From contig DAOQUL010000001.1 in NCBI GenBank assembly GCA_035341015.1, positions 117,482 through 181,481 on the forward strand: DNA of 64,000 nt, written 5' to 3'. A model generated the notes under the pieces. It worked only from the letters and a program-made list of their open reading frames with translations, had not been told where the DNA came from and ran no database searches. The translations under genes were made by a program, and so were the position numbers. Source of the DNA: JAKQIM01 sp029557965. Its GTDB lineage: Bacteria > Chloroflexota > Anaerolineae > Anaerolineales > UBA4823. Of this stretch, positions 43,146-51,903 are shown piece by piece. Position 1 is the stretch's first letter. Each line of letters starts with the position of its first letter.

Positions 43146-44110
43146 GTGCGAAATATGCTAGAAACTTATTGGCGCTTGATTGCTGTGCAAATTCGTTCGC
43201 AGGCATCTTACCGCGCCAATTTTTTTGTGGAGTTTCTGGCATCCGTGTTAAGTACGGCGATGGTGTTCATCTCTTTGGCCTTTGTATTTGAACGATTTGG
43301 GAATATCGCCGGTTGGGACCTGGGAGATGTGGCCTTCTTGTATGGTATGGTAGAAGCGGCTTTTGGCCTGATGGATATGTTCTTCAGCGGCTTTGACCCG
43401 CAGAATTTTGGGTTGCAGGTTCGCCTGGGACGGCTTGACCAAATTTTACTGCGTCCCATTCGCGTTACCTTGCAAGTGATCGGTTCTGAGTTCCTTTTGC
43501 GCCGCCTCGGGCGCATTTTGCAGGGTCTCGTGATCCTTTTGTGGGCGCTGCAGAGGGTGGAGATTACCTGGACTGTTGCGAAAGTGCTGTATTTCCCGAT
43601 TGTATTTGTGAGTATGATTGCATTCTTCGGGGGGTTATTTGTGATTGGATCGACCTTAACCTTCTGGACTTTTGAGTCGGTGGAGATCGTGAATATCTTT
43701 ACCTACGGGGGAAGTGAGATGATGTCTTATCCGATGCACATTTATCCGGCGGGCTTACGCCGTTTCTTTACATACGTGATTCCTGCCATCTTCTTGAATT
43801 ATTACCCGGCTATCTATTTCTTGAACAAGCCAGATCCGTTTGGGATGCCCGGTTGGGTGCTTTTCCTTTCGCCGGNNNNNNNNNNNNNNNNNNNNNNNNN
43901 NNNNNNNNNNNNNNNNNNNNNNNNNNNNNNNNNNNNNNNNNNNNNNNNNNNNNNNNNNNNNNNNNNNNNNNNNNNTTGAACAAGCCAGATCCGTTTGGGA
44001 TGCCCGGTTGGGTGCTTTTCCTTTCGCCGGTGGCTGGGTTTGGGGTGCTATTTGTGGCAGGTTTATTTTGGCGTTACGGGCTCCGGCGCTATCAAAGTTC
44101 TGGGACATGA
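43146..44110 (+). CDS. ABC-2 exporter permease, second subunit, interrupted by an assembly gap
   Basis: Partner permease of the preceding gene, starting with GTG at 43146 one nucleotide after its stop, with GGGAGG 5 nt upstream. Helices include FFVEFLASVLSTAMVFISLAF and FPIVFVSMIAFFGGLFVIG. The 100-N gap at 43876-43975 is flanked by identical 55-bp copies (43821-43875 and 43976-44030). Collapsing the duplicate and the Ns gives one uninterrupted frame of 810 nt (269 residues) ending LRRYQSSGT. The gene is therefore intact in reality. Confidence 0.85.
43821..44030. repeat. Scaffold gap flanked by a 55-bp duplicated contig end
   Basis: 43821-43875 and 43976-44030 are identical and separated by exactly 100 N. 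The two contig ends overlap by 55 bp and should be merged; no sequence is missing, because merging restores the reading frame. Confidence 0.95.
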
Positions 44111-44117
44111 TCAATAT

Positions 44118-45122
44118 ATGAATCCAATTGTGAGCGTTGCCAGGTTGAGCAAACATTTCAAGGTAGCGAAACACCACAGAGGAATATGGGGCATGATCAA
44201 GAATCTAACCACCCGTGAATATGCCCTGGTCAAAGCTGTAGATGAAGTTGATATCTCGATCCAGGCAGGCGAATTGGTGGGATACCTGGGGCCCAATGGG
44301 GCGGGAAAATCGACAACGATCAAGATGCTGGCGGGGCTGCTGGTGCCCACCGCAGGCGAGATGAACGTGAATGGCTATTTACCCTGGCGAGATCGCCAGC
44401 GCTACGTAGCTCAAATTGGAGCGGTGTTTGGACAGCGTACGACTTTGTGGTGGGATCTGCCGGTGATTGAGTCGTTAGAGCTGTTACAGCACATATATAA
44501 AATTTCTCCAGGCCGGTTCAAGCAAAACTTGAGCGAGTTCCGAGATCTGCTTGAATTGGATGTTTTCATCAATATGCCGGTACGAACGCTTTCGCTTGGG
44601 CAGCGCATGCGAGCAGATATCTGTGCTGCTCTTCTGCACGACCCGGTTTTGTTATTCTTGGATGAACCTACCATTGGTTTGGATGTGGTGGCGAAAGAAC
44701 GCATCCGACAATTCATTCGCCACATCAACCGCCAGCGTGGCACCACGATTATTTTGACCACCCACGATCTTACGGATATTGAGAAATTGTGTGAGCGCGT
44801 GATGATCATTGATCGCGGAAAAAAACTGTATGATGGGGCGCTGCAAGCGCTGCGAGACCGGTTTGGTGGGATGCGCAAGCTGGTGGTTGATCTGATGGAA
44901 GACTATCCTGATGTTGGCATTGATGGCGCGCAAGTAGCCGCGCGCGAGGGTCTGCGGGTCACTTATCAATTTGAGCGCGGCGCGATTACGGCCTCGGAGT
45001 TGATCGGCCGGCTTTCCAGCTGTTATCGCATCCGCGATTTGGAGGTGCAAGAGCCAGAAATTGACGAAACAATCCGTAGAATTTATGAAGGGCGGCTCTT
45101 GGACGAGAGCGCTTTGAATTGA
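44118..45122 (+). CDS. ABC-2 exporter ATPase
   Basis: A 334-residue ATPase: Walker A GPNGAGKST, signature LSLGQRMRADICAALL, Walker B LLFLDEPTIGLD, switch His in TTHDLTDIEKLCE. The signature has LSLGQ instead of LSGGQ, common in this ABC-2 subgroup. The RGIWGMIKNLTTREYALVKA lead-in is typical of NatA-like exporters with two permeases. ATG at 44118 lies 7 nt after the permease stop. Last gene of the three-gene exporter. Confidence 0.9.
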   Translation: MNPIVSVARLSKHFKVAKHHRGIWGMIKNLTTREYALVKAVDEVDISIQAGELVGYLGPNGAGKSTTIKMLAGLLVPTAGEMNVNGYLPWRDRQRYVAQIGAVFGQRTTLWWDLPVIESLELLQHIYKISPGRFKQNLSEFRDLLELDVFINMPVRTLSLGQRMRADICAALLHDPVLLFLDEPTIGLDVVAKERIRQFIRHINRQRGTTIILTTHDLTDIEKLCERVMIIDRGKKLYDGALQALRDRFGGMRKLVVDLMEDYPDVGIDGAQVAAREGLRVTYQFERGAITASELIGRLSSCYRIRDLEVQEPEIDETIRRIYEGRLLDESALN

Positions 45123-45229
45123 TGGGATCGGGAATAATAAGTGTTGCGAATCGCGTAAAAGTATTGTAAAGTTATGAGATAATACATAATGTTGCCTTCA
45201 CCATAAGCTATCCTGGGTGAGTTGTTATC

Positions 45230-46390
45230 ATGCCGCTTCCTACTTTATCTTTGCCCTATATTGTTCGACCTGCGAAGCAAGGACTATCTCGACCTCCGAT
45301 GTTGATATTGTTGCACGGATCGGGTGGTAATGAGAATGATCTTTTTCGGTTTGCTTCGCAAGTTGATGAGCGCTTTTTGGTGTTGAGCGTTGAAGCACCT
45401 TTCTTACAGTCAACAGGGCGTTATGTATGGTTTACGGCTGAGAGGATGGGGGGCGTTTCCTTAAACAATACTGCTCAATTTGAGTTTGGCCGTCAAACGA
45501 TGATCAAGTTTGTCGGCGAAGCTGCGAAGGCATTTAATGCAGACCCCAGGCGCGTATATTTGATGGGCTTTGGCCAGGGGTCTGTTGTCAGCTTGGGCAT
45601 GATGCTCACCAACCCTGAAATCTTGGCAGGCGTGGTTGTTATCAGCGGCCAAATACCTCCAGAGGTCAAGTCTTCTTGGGCGCCTTCCGAAAAGTTCAAG
45701 GAATTCCCGGTGATGGTGCTGCACGGCAAAAGTGATGATATATTTACGATTGCCTTGGGGCGTTCAACCAGTGCTGAGCTTTCAACACTACCGGTAGTGC
45801 TCACTTACCGTGAATATGGCATGGGGCATTACCTGACACAAGAATGTCTTACGGATGCCTTTAATTGGCTGCGGGAGCGCCTGGATGACGCTGGTGTGGT
45901 CGGTCCTATGGAATCATTGGGCTATGCGGTGCGGTTGGGCAGTGTGCATTTGCGGGTTCGCAACCTGGATCGCTCGGTTGCTTTCTATATGCGTTACCTA
46001 GGTATGAAAGTTGTGGAGCGCACAGGCAAGTTATATGCCTTTTTGTCAAATGACGATGCGCACCACCGGATATTACTGCAAAATGTCGGCACAGATGCCA
46101 ATATGCCGGACCATCGAGCGATTGGCATCCGGCGGGTGCGCTTTGAGGTGTCTGACCTGGCGTCTTTTGCGCGTGCCTATCAAACTTTAACTTCAGGCGG
46201 GGTGAAGGTCACGACAATCGATCACCTGGTTTGTTGGGTCATGTATTTTAAGGATCCTGATGGAAACGGGTTGGGTATTTATTGCGATACCCGCCAACTT
46301 CCTGATCGACCTTTGCTGTACCAAGGGCGAGATCTGCCGCTGGAGCCTGAAAAGATCTTGGCAGTATTGGATTTGGATGGAAAAGGGTAA
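45230..46390 (+). CDS. Carboxylesterase/phospholipase-like hydrolase fused to a VOC domain
   Basis: A 386-residue two-domain protein. Residues 1-220 are an alpha/beta hydrolase of the carboxylesterase/phospholipase group: LILLHGSGGNENDLFRF, nucleophile elbow GFGQGS, Asp in LHGKSDDIF and His in YGMGHYLTQE complete the triad. Residues 230-386 are a vicinal-oxygen-chelate (glyoxalase-like) fold: GSVHLRVRNLDRSVAFYMRYL, then FKDPDGNGLGIYCDTR. The first metal His is kept, but the usual second-ligand His (IRRVRFEV) is Arg and the final Glu (NGIE in relatives, here NGLG) is Gly, so the VOC half is probably a binding module. First gene of the seven-gene operon that ends at 51825. Confidence 0.85.
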   Translation: MPLPTLSLPYIVRPAKQGLSRPPMLILLHGSGGNENDLFRFASQVDERFLVLSVEAPFLQSTGRYVWFTAERMGGVSLNNTAQFEFGRQTMIKFVGEAAKAFNADPRRVYLMGFGQGSVVSLGMMLTNPEILAGVVVISGQIPPEVKSSWAPSEKFKEFPVMVLHGKSDDIFTIALGRSTSAELSTLPVVLTYREYGMGHYLTQECLTDAFNWLRERLDDAGVVGPMESLGYAVRLGSVHLRVRNLDRSVAFYMRYLGMKVVERTGKLYAFLSNDDAHHRILLQNVGTDANMPDHRAIGIRRVRFEVSDLASFARAYQTLTSGGVKVTTIDHLVCWVMYFKDPDGNGLGIYCDTRQLPDRPLLYQGRDLPLEPEKILAVLDLDGKG

Positions 46391-46391
46391 C

Positions 46392-46976
46392 ATGGCTATC
46401 TATCGTTCAACCACCTATATTCCCCCCTTGGTTCGGCGTGCTAACAACCTTGCATCACAGATGGGGTACTCCATCTCGTGTTCCAATCAAGTTGGGCGGT
46501 TAATGCAGTTTTTGGTGAGCCAGTATCAGAGCGGGGTCATCGGCGAGATCGGTGCTGGTTGCGGCTGTGAGGCAGCCTGGATGATCAGTGCTCTGGCGCC
46601 TGGTACGTCTTTTTTTGCGGTTGAGGCAGACCCTGCGTTGGCTGCCGTGGCGCGGGCTTTATTTGAAAGCTATCCAAACGTGCGTATTTTGCAAGGTGAT
46701 TGGCAAAGCTTGCTGCGCTACCGGCCTTTTGGACTGCTGTGTACGCGCGTACAGTGCATTCCTCCTGAGTCTTATGAACTGCTATTTCAGGCAATTCGCC
46801 CGGGAGGGGTGATTGCCTTGGGTGGTCTGCAGCCCCAAGAGGAACTGCCGGTCGAGGTGCAAAGCAACGAGCCTGACCCGGTGCGCGACTATTGGTTGAA
46901 CGATCCGCGCTTGTTGGCGACAGAACTGCTGGTTTCGCCCAACGAAGCAGTGATCATGGCTTCGCGCGTAGGTTAG
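46392..46976 (+). CDS. Class I SAM-dependent methyltransferase-like protein
   Basis: A 194-residue Rossmann methyltransferase. Motif I is GEIGAGCGCEAAWMISAL, followed by FFAVEADPALAAVARAL with the acidic residue that binds the SAM ribose, and LQGDWQSLL as motif III-like. The layout recalls small O-methyltransferases. Substrate unknown. ATG is one nucleotide after the previous stop (GGGTAACATG). The downstream MTA/SAH-nucleosidase-like gene in the same operon could clear its SAH product. Confidence 0.75.
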   Translation: MAIYRSTTYIPPLVRRANNLASQMGYSISCSNQVGRLMQFLVSQYQSGVIGEIGAGCGCEAAWMISALAPGTSFFAVEADPALAAVARALFESYPNVRILQGDWQSLLRYRPFGLLCTRVQCIPPESYELLFQAIRPGGVIALGGLQPQEELPVEVQSNEPDPVRDYWLNDPRLLATELLVSPNEAVIMASRVG

Positions 46977-46983
46977 CCTGAAC

Positions 46984-47880
46984 ATGAGCGGCGTGCTGGT
47001 TTCTGGTTTGATCAATATTGAGACGACGCTAAGAGTTGACCGTTTTCCAATTGAATATTTGCCGGTGCGGTATCCATTTTATGGGGTCAACAGCACAGTT
47101 TCGGGTGTGGGTTTTAATGTTGCCAAGGCTCTGACCGTACTTGGTGACCAGGTCAGGCTGCTTTCGTTAATTGGGCGGGACGCGGCCGGTGTATTGGTGA
47201 AGGATGCTTTGGATGCAGCAAAAATCAGCCGCGCAGGGGTGCTGGAACAGTTAACCAATACGGCCCAGTCAATTATTTTATACGATGGCGGTGGCCGGCG
47301 ACAAATTAATCTTGATCTAAAAGATATTCAAGAACAGATTTATCCAGGTGACCCGTTTGAGCGGGCTTTGCAGCAAAGCTCATTAGCGGTGATGTGTAAT
47401 ATTAACTTTTCCAGGCCCTCTTTGGTGCATGTCCGCCAGGCTGGTAAGTTGATTGCCACTGACGTCCACACGATCTCTAGTCTGGATGATGATTACAACC
47501 GCGATTTTATGGCTGCGGCGGATATCTTGTTCATGAGTGATGAGAATTTGCCGCTCGCCCCCGAAGAGTTTGCGCGGCGGGTTTTTGACCGTTTCGGTGT
47601 CGAGATCGTGGTGATTGGTTTGGGCTCTAGAGGGGCGCTCCTGGCTATGCGGCAAGATCATATCCTTGAGCGCCTGCCGGCAGTTGTCACGCGGCCTGTG
47701 GTCAATACGATTGGGGCCGGCGATGCGTTATTCTCTTGTTTTGTGCATTATTACGCCAAGACGCGCGATGCGTACCAATCATTGCAGCGGGCGGTTGTCT
47801 TTGCATCTTATAAGATTGGCGAGGCGGGCGCCGCGGATGGCTTTTTGGACGAGATTAGCTTGGAAAGGTTGATGGAATGA
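46984..47880 (+). CDS. PfkB/ribokinase-family carbohydrate or nucleoside kinase
   Basis: A 298-residue kinase. The N-terminal sugar-binding signature is VSGVGFNVAKALTVLG, and the C-terminal anion hole with catalytic Asp is NTIGAGDALFSCF. Substrate is unclear: ribokinase-fold enzymes act on sugars, adenosine and related nucleosides. In the company of a methyltransferase and an MTA/SAH-nucleosidase-like enzyme, a ribosyl substrate is plausible but unproven. Starts 7 nt after the methyltransferase and overlaps the following ABC ATPase by 4 nt (ATGA). Confidence 0.82.
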   Translation: MSGVLVSGLINIETTLRVDRFPIEYLPVRYPFYGVNSTVSGVGFNVAKALTVLGDQVRLLSLIGRDAAGVLVKDALDAAKISRAGVLEQLTNTAQSIILYDGGGRRQINLDLKDIQEQIYPGDPFERALQQSSLAVMCNINFSRPSLVHVRQAGKLIATDVHTISSLDDDYNRDFMAAADILFMSDENLPLAPEEFARRVFDRFGVEIVVIGLGSRGALLAMRQDHILERLPAVVTRPVVNTIGAGDALFSCFVHYYAKTRDAYQSLQRAVVFASYKIGEAGAADGFLDEISLERLME

Positions 47881-48824
47881 CGGAATCTATACTGATTGCA
47901 GATGGTCTAAAGAAATCCTATGGTTCTTTGGAAGCGGTGAAGGGGATATCGTTTGAGATCCGGCGCGGTGAGATCTTTAGCCTCTTGGGGCCGAACGGCG
48001 CCGGAAAAACCACCACGATTTCGATGCTGAGCTGCTTGCTGGAGCCCAGCGGGGGCGATGCCCAAGTGGGCGGGCATTCAGTTACACGAGATCCGATGGC
48101 TGTGAAGCATATGATTGGCGTTGTTCCGCAAGACCTGGCGTTATATGAAACGTTGACTGCCAATCAGAACCTGCTGTTTTGGGGCCGTATGTACGGAATG
48201 AACAGCACAGAATTAAAACAGCGCATTGTTGAGGTGCTTGAGCAGGTGGGTTTGACTGATCGGGCCAACTCACGGGTAGAAACATATTCGGGTGGTATGA
48301 AACGCCGCTTAAACATTGCGGTTGGCTTGCTGCACCGCCCCGAACTGGTTTTTATGGACGAGCCAACGGTTGGCATTGATCCTCAGAGCCGCCGCAGTAT
48401 TTTGGATATGGTGAAGGCACTGCAAGCACAAGGGATGACTGTGCTGTATACAACGCATTACATGGAAGAGGCAGCCGAGCTATCTGACCGGGTGGGTATC
48501 ATTGATCATGGCCAGTTGATTGCCTTGGGTACACAAGAAGAGCTCACTCAACTTGTGGGGCAGCAAGAAGTTTTACGCTTGCATTTTGCATCCGATGTGC
48601 CGGTAGAGCAAACCGCCCAACTCTTTTCTGAGTTGGATGAAGTATTGAACTCTACTGCTGTCAATGGCGCAGTAGCTTTGACGGTAGCCCAGGCTGAAGA
48701 AGCTTTGCCGGCGGTGGTGACTAAGACACAAGCTGCCGGTTTACGGTTGCAATCCATTGACATTGAACAGCCCAACCTGGAATCGGTTTTCTTGCACCTC
48801 ACGGGCCGGGCATTGCGGGATTGA
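47877..48824 (+). CDS. ABC exporter ATPase (drug/antibiotic efflux type)
   Basis: A 315-residue ATPase of the DrrA/CcmA-like group: Walker A GPNGAGKTT, signature YSGGMKRRLNIAVGLL, Walker B LVFMDEPTVGIDPQ, switch His in TTHYMEEAAELSDR. A C-terminal domain of about 90 residues ends with NLESVFLHLTGRALRD, characteristic of this group. It pairs with the two ABC-2 permeases that follow. Confidence 0.9.
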   Translation: MTESILIADGLKKSYGSLEAVKGISFEIRRGEIFSLLGPNGAGKTTTISMLSCLLEPSGGDAQVGGHSVTRDPMAVKHMIGVVPQDLALYETLTANQNLLFWGRMYGMNSTELKQRIVEVLEQVGLTDRANSRVETYSGGMKRRLNIAVGLLHRPELVFMDEPTVGIDPQSRRSILDMVKALQAQGMTVLYTTHYMEEAAELSDRVGIIDHGQLIALGTQEELTQLVGQQEVLRLHFASDVPVEQTAQLFSELDEVLNSTAVNGAVALTVAQAEEALPAVVTKTQAAGLRLQSIDIEQPNLESVFLHLTGRALRD

Positions 48825-48825
48825 T

Positions 48826-50091
48826 ATGAAAAAAGCATTCAATATTTGCTGGAAGGATTTGATCATTACGTTGCATGACCGGGCGGCTTTGCTTTTTATG
48901 CTGCTGGCTCCGTTTTTGTTGACCTTGGGCATGGGTCTGGTTACGGGCAGTTTTTCTTCGGGCGGTGGCGGAACTTTGCAAGATATCCCCGTTAGCATTA
49001 TCAACCTGGATGATGACGGTTTGCTGAGCAATTTTGTTGTCGATGCATTTCGATCGGATGGCCTGGCTGTGCTGTTGGAGCCGACATTTGATCAAGACGT
49101 GGCCGAGGCGCGGCAGGCTGTTGACACAGACCAATCAGCGGCCGCAGTGATCATCCCGGCGGGCTTTTCAAACAGCATTATGCCCGCGGGTTTCGAAGGA
49201 GCAGCGGGTGAGGCTGTGCAAATTGAAATCTATGCCAATCCTGCTCGACCCAACAGTGTCATGATTGTGCACTCAGTTTTGGCTGAAGTGATCAACGGTT
49301 TGGATGCCTATTCGGCAGGCGGTTTGGTGACCATTGCCCAGCAGTTAAGCAGTGGGCGGTTGAGCCAGGATGAGATCAACGATTATGCCCAGGGCATGGG
49401 TGAGCGCATGGCTGAACAGGGTGCGGCGGCAGAGTCTTTGGTGCGTTTAAATGTCAATCAGCCAGATGCTCAGCCCGAGCAAAACAATTACCTATCTTAC
49501 CTGGCGCCAGGTATGGCGGTGGTGTTTTTGATGTATACCGCTACGCAAGGTGGACGCAGTATTTTGGCTGAACGGCAGAGCGGTACATTGGCACGCTTGT
49601 TGGCAACGCCTTCTGGCGTCATCGAGGTGTTGGGCGGAAAGGTGCTGGGCATTTTTGTGACTGGACTGGCGCAGATGGTGGTTTTGGTGGCGGCATCAGC
49701 ATTGCTTTTTGGCCTCAATTGGGGCAGCCCATTGGCGGTAGGCGCCTTGTTGGTGGCAACCGTGGCGGCATCAACCGGCTGGGGGATCTTATTGGCCTCG
49801 GTAGCAAAAACTCCCTGGCAAGTTTCTAGCCTGGGGTCGGCAATGATGCTGTTGTTCGGCATGGTTGGCGGCTCTTTTGTTCCTCTGCAGAACGTTGCTC
49901 CAATTGTGCGCACGATAAGTAAAGTGACACCAAATGCCTGGACGATTAATGGCTTTACTACCCTCGCAGATGGCGGTACGTTGGCTGACCTGACCGAGCC
50001 GATCCTGTGGCTGTTGGGTATGGCGGGGTTATTGTTTGGATTATCCATTTTGTTTGCCCGTCGGCGCTGGGTATCTGGTTTTGTGAAATAA
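48826..50091 (+). CDS. ABC-2 exporter permease A
   Basis: A 421-residue permease with the ABC-2 plan: one N-terminal helix (AALLFMLLAPFLLTLGMGLV), an extracytoplasmic domain of roughly 200 residues, and five C-terminal helices including MAVVFLMYTATQGGRSILAE and the ERQSGTLARLLATP cytoplasmic loop. ATG at 48826 lies one base after the ATPase stop. The large outside domain is typical of exporters related to YhhJ/DrrB. Works with permease B and the ATPase. Confidence 0.88.
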   Translation: MKKAFNICWKDLIITLHDRAALLFMLLAPFLLTLGMGLVTGSFSSGGGGTLQDIPVSIINLDDDGLLSNFVVDAFRSDGLAVLLEPTFDQDVAEARQAVDTDQSAAAVIIPAGFSNSIMPAGFEGAAGEAVQIEIYANPARPNSVMIVHSVLAEVINGLDAYSAGGLVTIAQQLSSGRLSQDEINDYAQGMGERMAEQGAAAESLVRLNVNQPDAQPEQNNYLSYLAPGMAVVFLMYTATQGGRSILAERQSGTLARLLATPSGVIEVLGGKVLGIFVTGLAQMVVLVAASALLFGLNWGSPLAVGALLVATVAASTGWGILLASVAKTPWQVSSLGSAMMLLFGMVGGSFVPLQNVAPIVRTISKVTPNAWTINGFTTLADGGTLADLTEPILWLLGMAGLLFGLSILFARRRWVSGFVK

Positions 50092-50099
50092 GAGGAACG

Positions 50100-51131
50100 A
50101 TGAAGATCTTAGCGATTGCCTGGAAGGATACCCTGGTGCGTTTTTCGGATCGCACCGAGTTGTTGTTTTTCTTGATCTTGCCGTTGATCTTTACAGTCCT
50201 TTTGAGCGGCATGGGGGCGGGGGGAAATGATGATGCTGGTACACCGCTGTTGGTAGTGGACCAAGATCAAAGCACCCTGTCGGCAAAGTTGGTGGCAGGT
50301 TTGCAAGAAATCGATGCTGTGGAAGTATACCCACTGACNNNNNNNNNNNNNNNNNNNNNNNNNNNNNNNNNNNNNNNNNNNNNNNNNNNNNNNNNNNNNN
50401 NNNNNNNNNNNNNNNNNNNNNNNNNNNNNNNNNNNNNNGCATATTTTGAAGCCAGTCTTGATGCTGTTCAAGAAATCCTTGCTTCTGTTCCTCAACGGGT
50501 TGAAATCAAATACCCAGAGGTGGTTGACGAAAATGTGTATGATTCTAAGGCTCAAGCTTCTTCGGGCCAGCTCATTACCTGGGTATTCATCCCCTTATTG
50601 GGGGCCTCGGGAGTGTTTGCTTTTGAGCGTCAGCAGAAGACCTTGCCTCGTTTGATGACCACACCGGTTGCAAAAAGCACATACCTGTTAGGGGTAATAA
50701 CCGGCCAATTGGGGGCCGGGATTGTGCAAATGATTCTCTTGATTGGTTTCGGTGCCCTGGTGATGGGGGTGAATTATGGTCAATCGCCGGCAGGTTTGGC
50801 GGTGTTGATGCTGGCTTTTGGTTTGGCTTCGGTGGCTTTTGGAACCATGCTGGGCACTTTTGTGAAGACCGAAAAACAAGCAGGCAATATCAGTATTATG
50901 ATGGGTATGGTGATGTCCCTTTTAGGTGGATGCTGGTGGCCGTTGGAACTCTTCCCAGGGGCGGTGCGCACGGCGGTTATGGCTTTGCCAACCACCTGGG
51001 CCATGCAGGGCTTTACAGTCCTGACCATGCGCGGCGGTGGGTTTATCGATGCGCTGCCGATCGCGGGGGTGCTGGTTGGCTTTGCTTGTCTGCTCTTTGT
51101 GATAGGAATTTGGCGTTTTCGATATGAATAA
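50100..51131 (+). CDS. ABC-2 exporter permease B, interrupted by a scaffold gap
   Basis: Paralogue of permease A: first helix LLFFLILPLIFTVLLSGMG, LLVVDQDQSTLSAKLVAGLQ at the start of the outside domain, then a 100-N gap, then the ERQQKTLPRLMTTP loop and C-terminal helices ending FVIGIWRFRYE. The gap removes part of the outside domain; from alignment by eye with permease A the true missing length is probably more than 100 nt. The frame is continuous on both sides as written, but this may be chance. ATG at 50100 follows GAGGAACG, 8 nt after the permease A stop. Confidence 0.82.
   Translation: MKILAIAWKDTLVRFSDRTELLFFLILPLIFTVLLSGMGAGGNDDAGTPLLVVDQDQSTLSAKLVAGLQEIDAVEVYPLXXXXXXXXXXXXXXXXXXXXXXXXXXXXXXXXXXAYFEASLDAVQEILASVPQRVEIKYPEVVDENVYDSKAQASSGQLITWVFIPLLGASGVFAFERQQKTLPRLMTTPVAKSTYLLGVITGQLGAGIVQMILLIGFGALVMGVNYGQSPAGLAVLMLAFGLASVAFGTMLGTFVKTEKQAGNISIMMGMVMSLLGGCWWPLELFPGAVRTAVMALPTTWAMQGFTVLTMRGGGFIDALPIAGVLVGFACLLFVIGIWRFRYE
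50339..50438. other. Scaffold gap (100 N)
   Basis: A placeholder gap inside permease B. Unlike the gap at 43876, the flanks do not overlap, so real sequence is missing. Confidence 0.95.
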
Positions 51132-51825
51132 TGAATCTGTGGTAGTCCTCGTCTCGGCAAATATCGAATGGCAGGCTTTGCGCAGTTTATTGAAGGATGT
51201 GATTGTAGAAAATTCGCCATATGGCGAATGGTTTTTATATAAATTCGCTGACCGACAGGGGCCGGTATTGTTCTTTCATGAGGGTTGGGGGAAAATTGCT
51301 GCGGCGGCTGCCACGCAGTACGTGATTGACCGCTGGCGGCCCGAATTGTTGATCAACCTGGGCACTTGCGGCGGCTTTGCGGGTCAGATCCAGCGTGGTG
51401 CGGTGGTGTTGGTCGAACGGACGGTCGTGTACGATATTATTGAGCAAATGGGAGATTTTGATGCGCACATCGCCCATTACGCGACAGAGGTTGATCTGAG
51501 CTGGCTGAAAGAGCCATATCCCCAAGAAGTGATACGCACATTGTTGGTTTCGGGCGATCGTGATTTGATTGTGGATGAGGTGCCGCACTTATACAAGAAG
51601 TATGGTGCGGTGGCTGGGGATTGGGAATCGGGAGCGATTGCCTGGGTGGCCCAACGTAACCAGACGCGCTGTTTGATCTTACGCGGCGTAACCGACCTGG
51701 TGGGGGATGGCGGCGGCGAAGCTTACGACGGGAATATTGAAGTCTTCGAGAACGGTGCGCGGCAGGTGATGGATGGGTTGGTTGCCACTTTGCCGGCCTG
51801 GATCGGGCAAGCTGGTCTTTACTAA
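51124..51825 (+). CDS. MTA/SAH nucleosidase-like phosphorylase-fold protein
   Basis: A 233-residue protein of the nucleoside phosphorylase/MTAN fold. LINLGTCGGFAGQIQRGAVVLVE matches the phosphate/ribose region; GDWESGAIAWVA replaces the usual DMES(A/G)AIA with Glu kept for ribose binding; RGVTDLVGD carries the catalytic Asp. It may hydrolyse methylthioadenosine or S-adenosylhomocysteine. The Trp for Met change in the purine/ribose site suggests altered substrate preference. Overlaps permease B by 8 nt; last gene of the operon. Confidence 0.8.
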   Translation: MNNESVVVLVSANIEWQALRSLLKDVIVENSPYGEWFLYKFADRQGPVLFFHEGWGKIAAAAATQYVIDRWRPELLINLGTCGGFAGQIQRGAVVLVERTVVYDIIEQMGDFDAHIAHYATEVDLSWLKEPYPQEVIRTLLVSGDRDLIVDEVPHLYKKYGAVAGDWESGAIAWVAQRNQTRCLILRGVTDLVGDGGGEAYDGNIEVFENGARQVMDGLVATLPAWIGQAGLY

Positions 51826-51903
51826 TCCAGGGGTCATGAGTCAAATTTTTTGGTGTAGCAAGAAGGCTGAATTGATTTAGCAATCTATACAACGATCAGC
51901 GGA

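Noticed and set aside
43840..44121. Short plus-strand frames spanning the N gap
   Set aside because: Products of the duplicated 55-bp contig ends and N placeholders, not genes.
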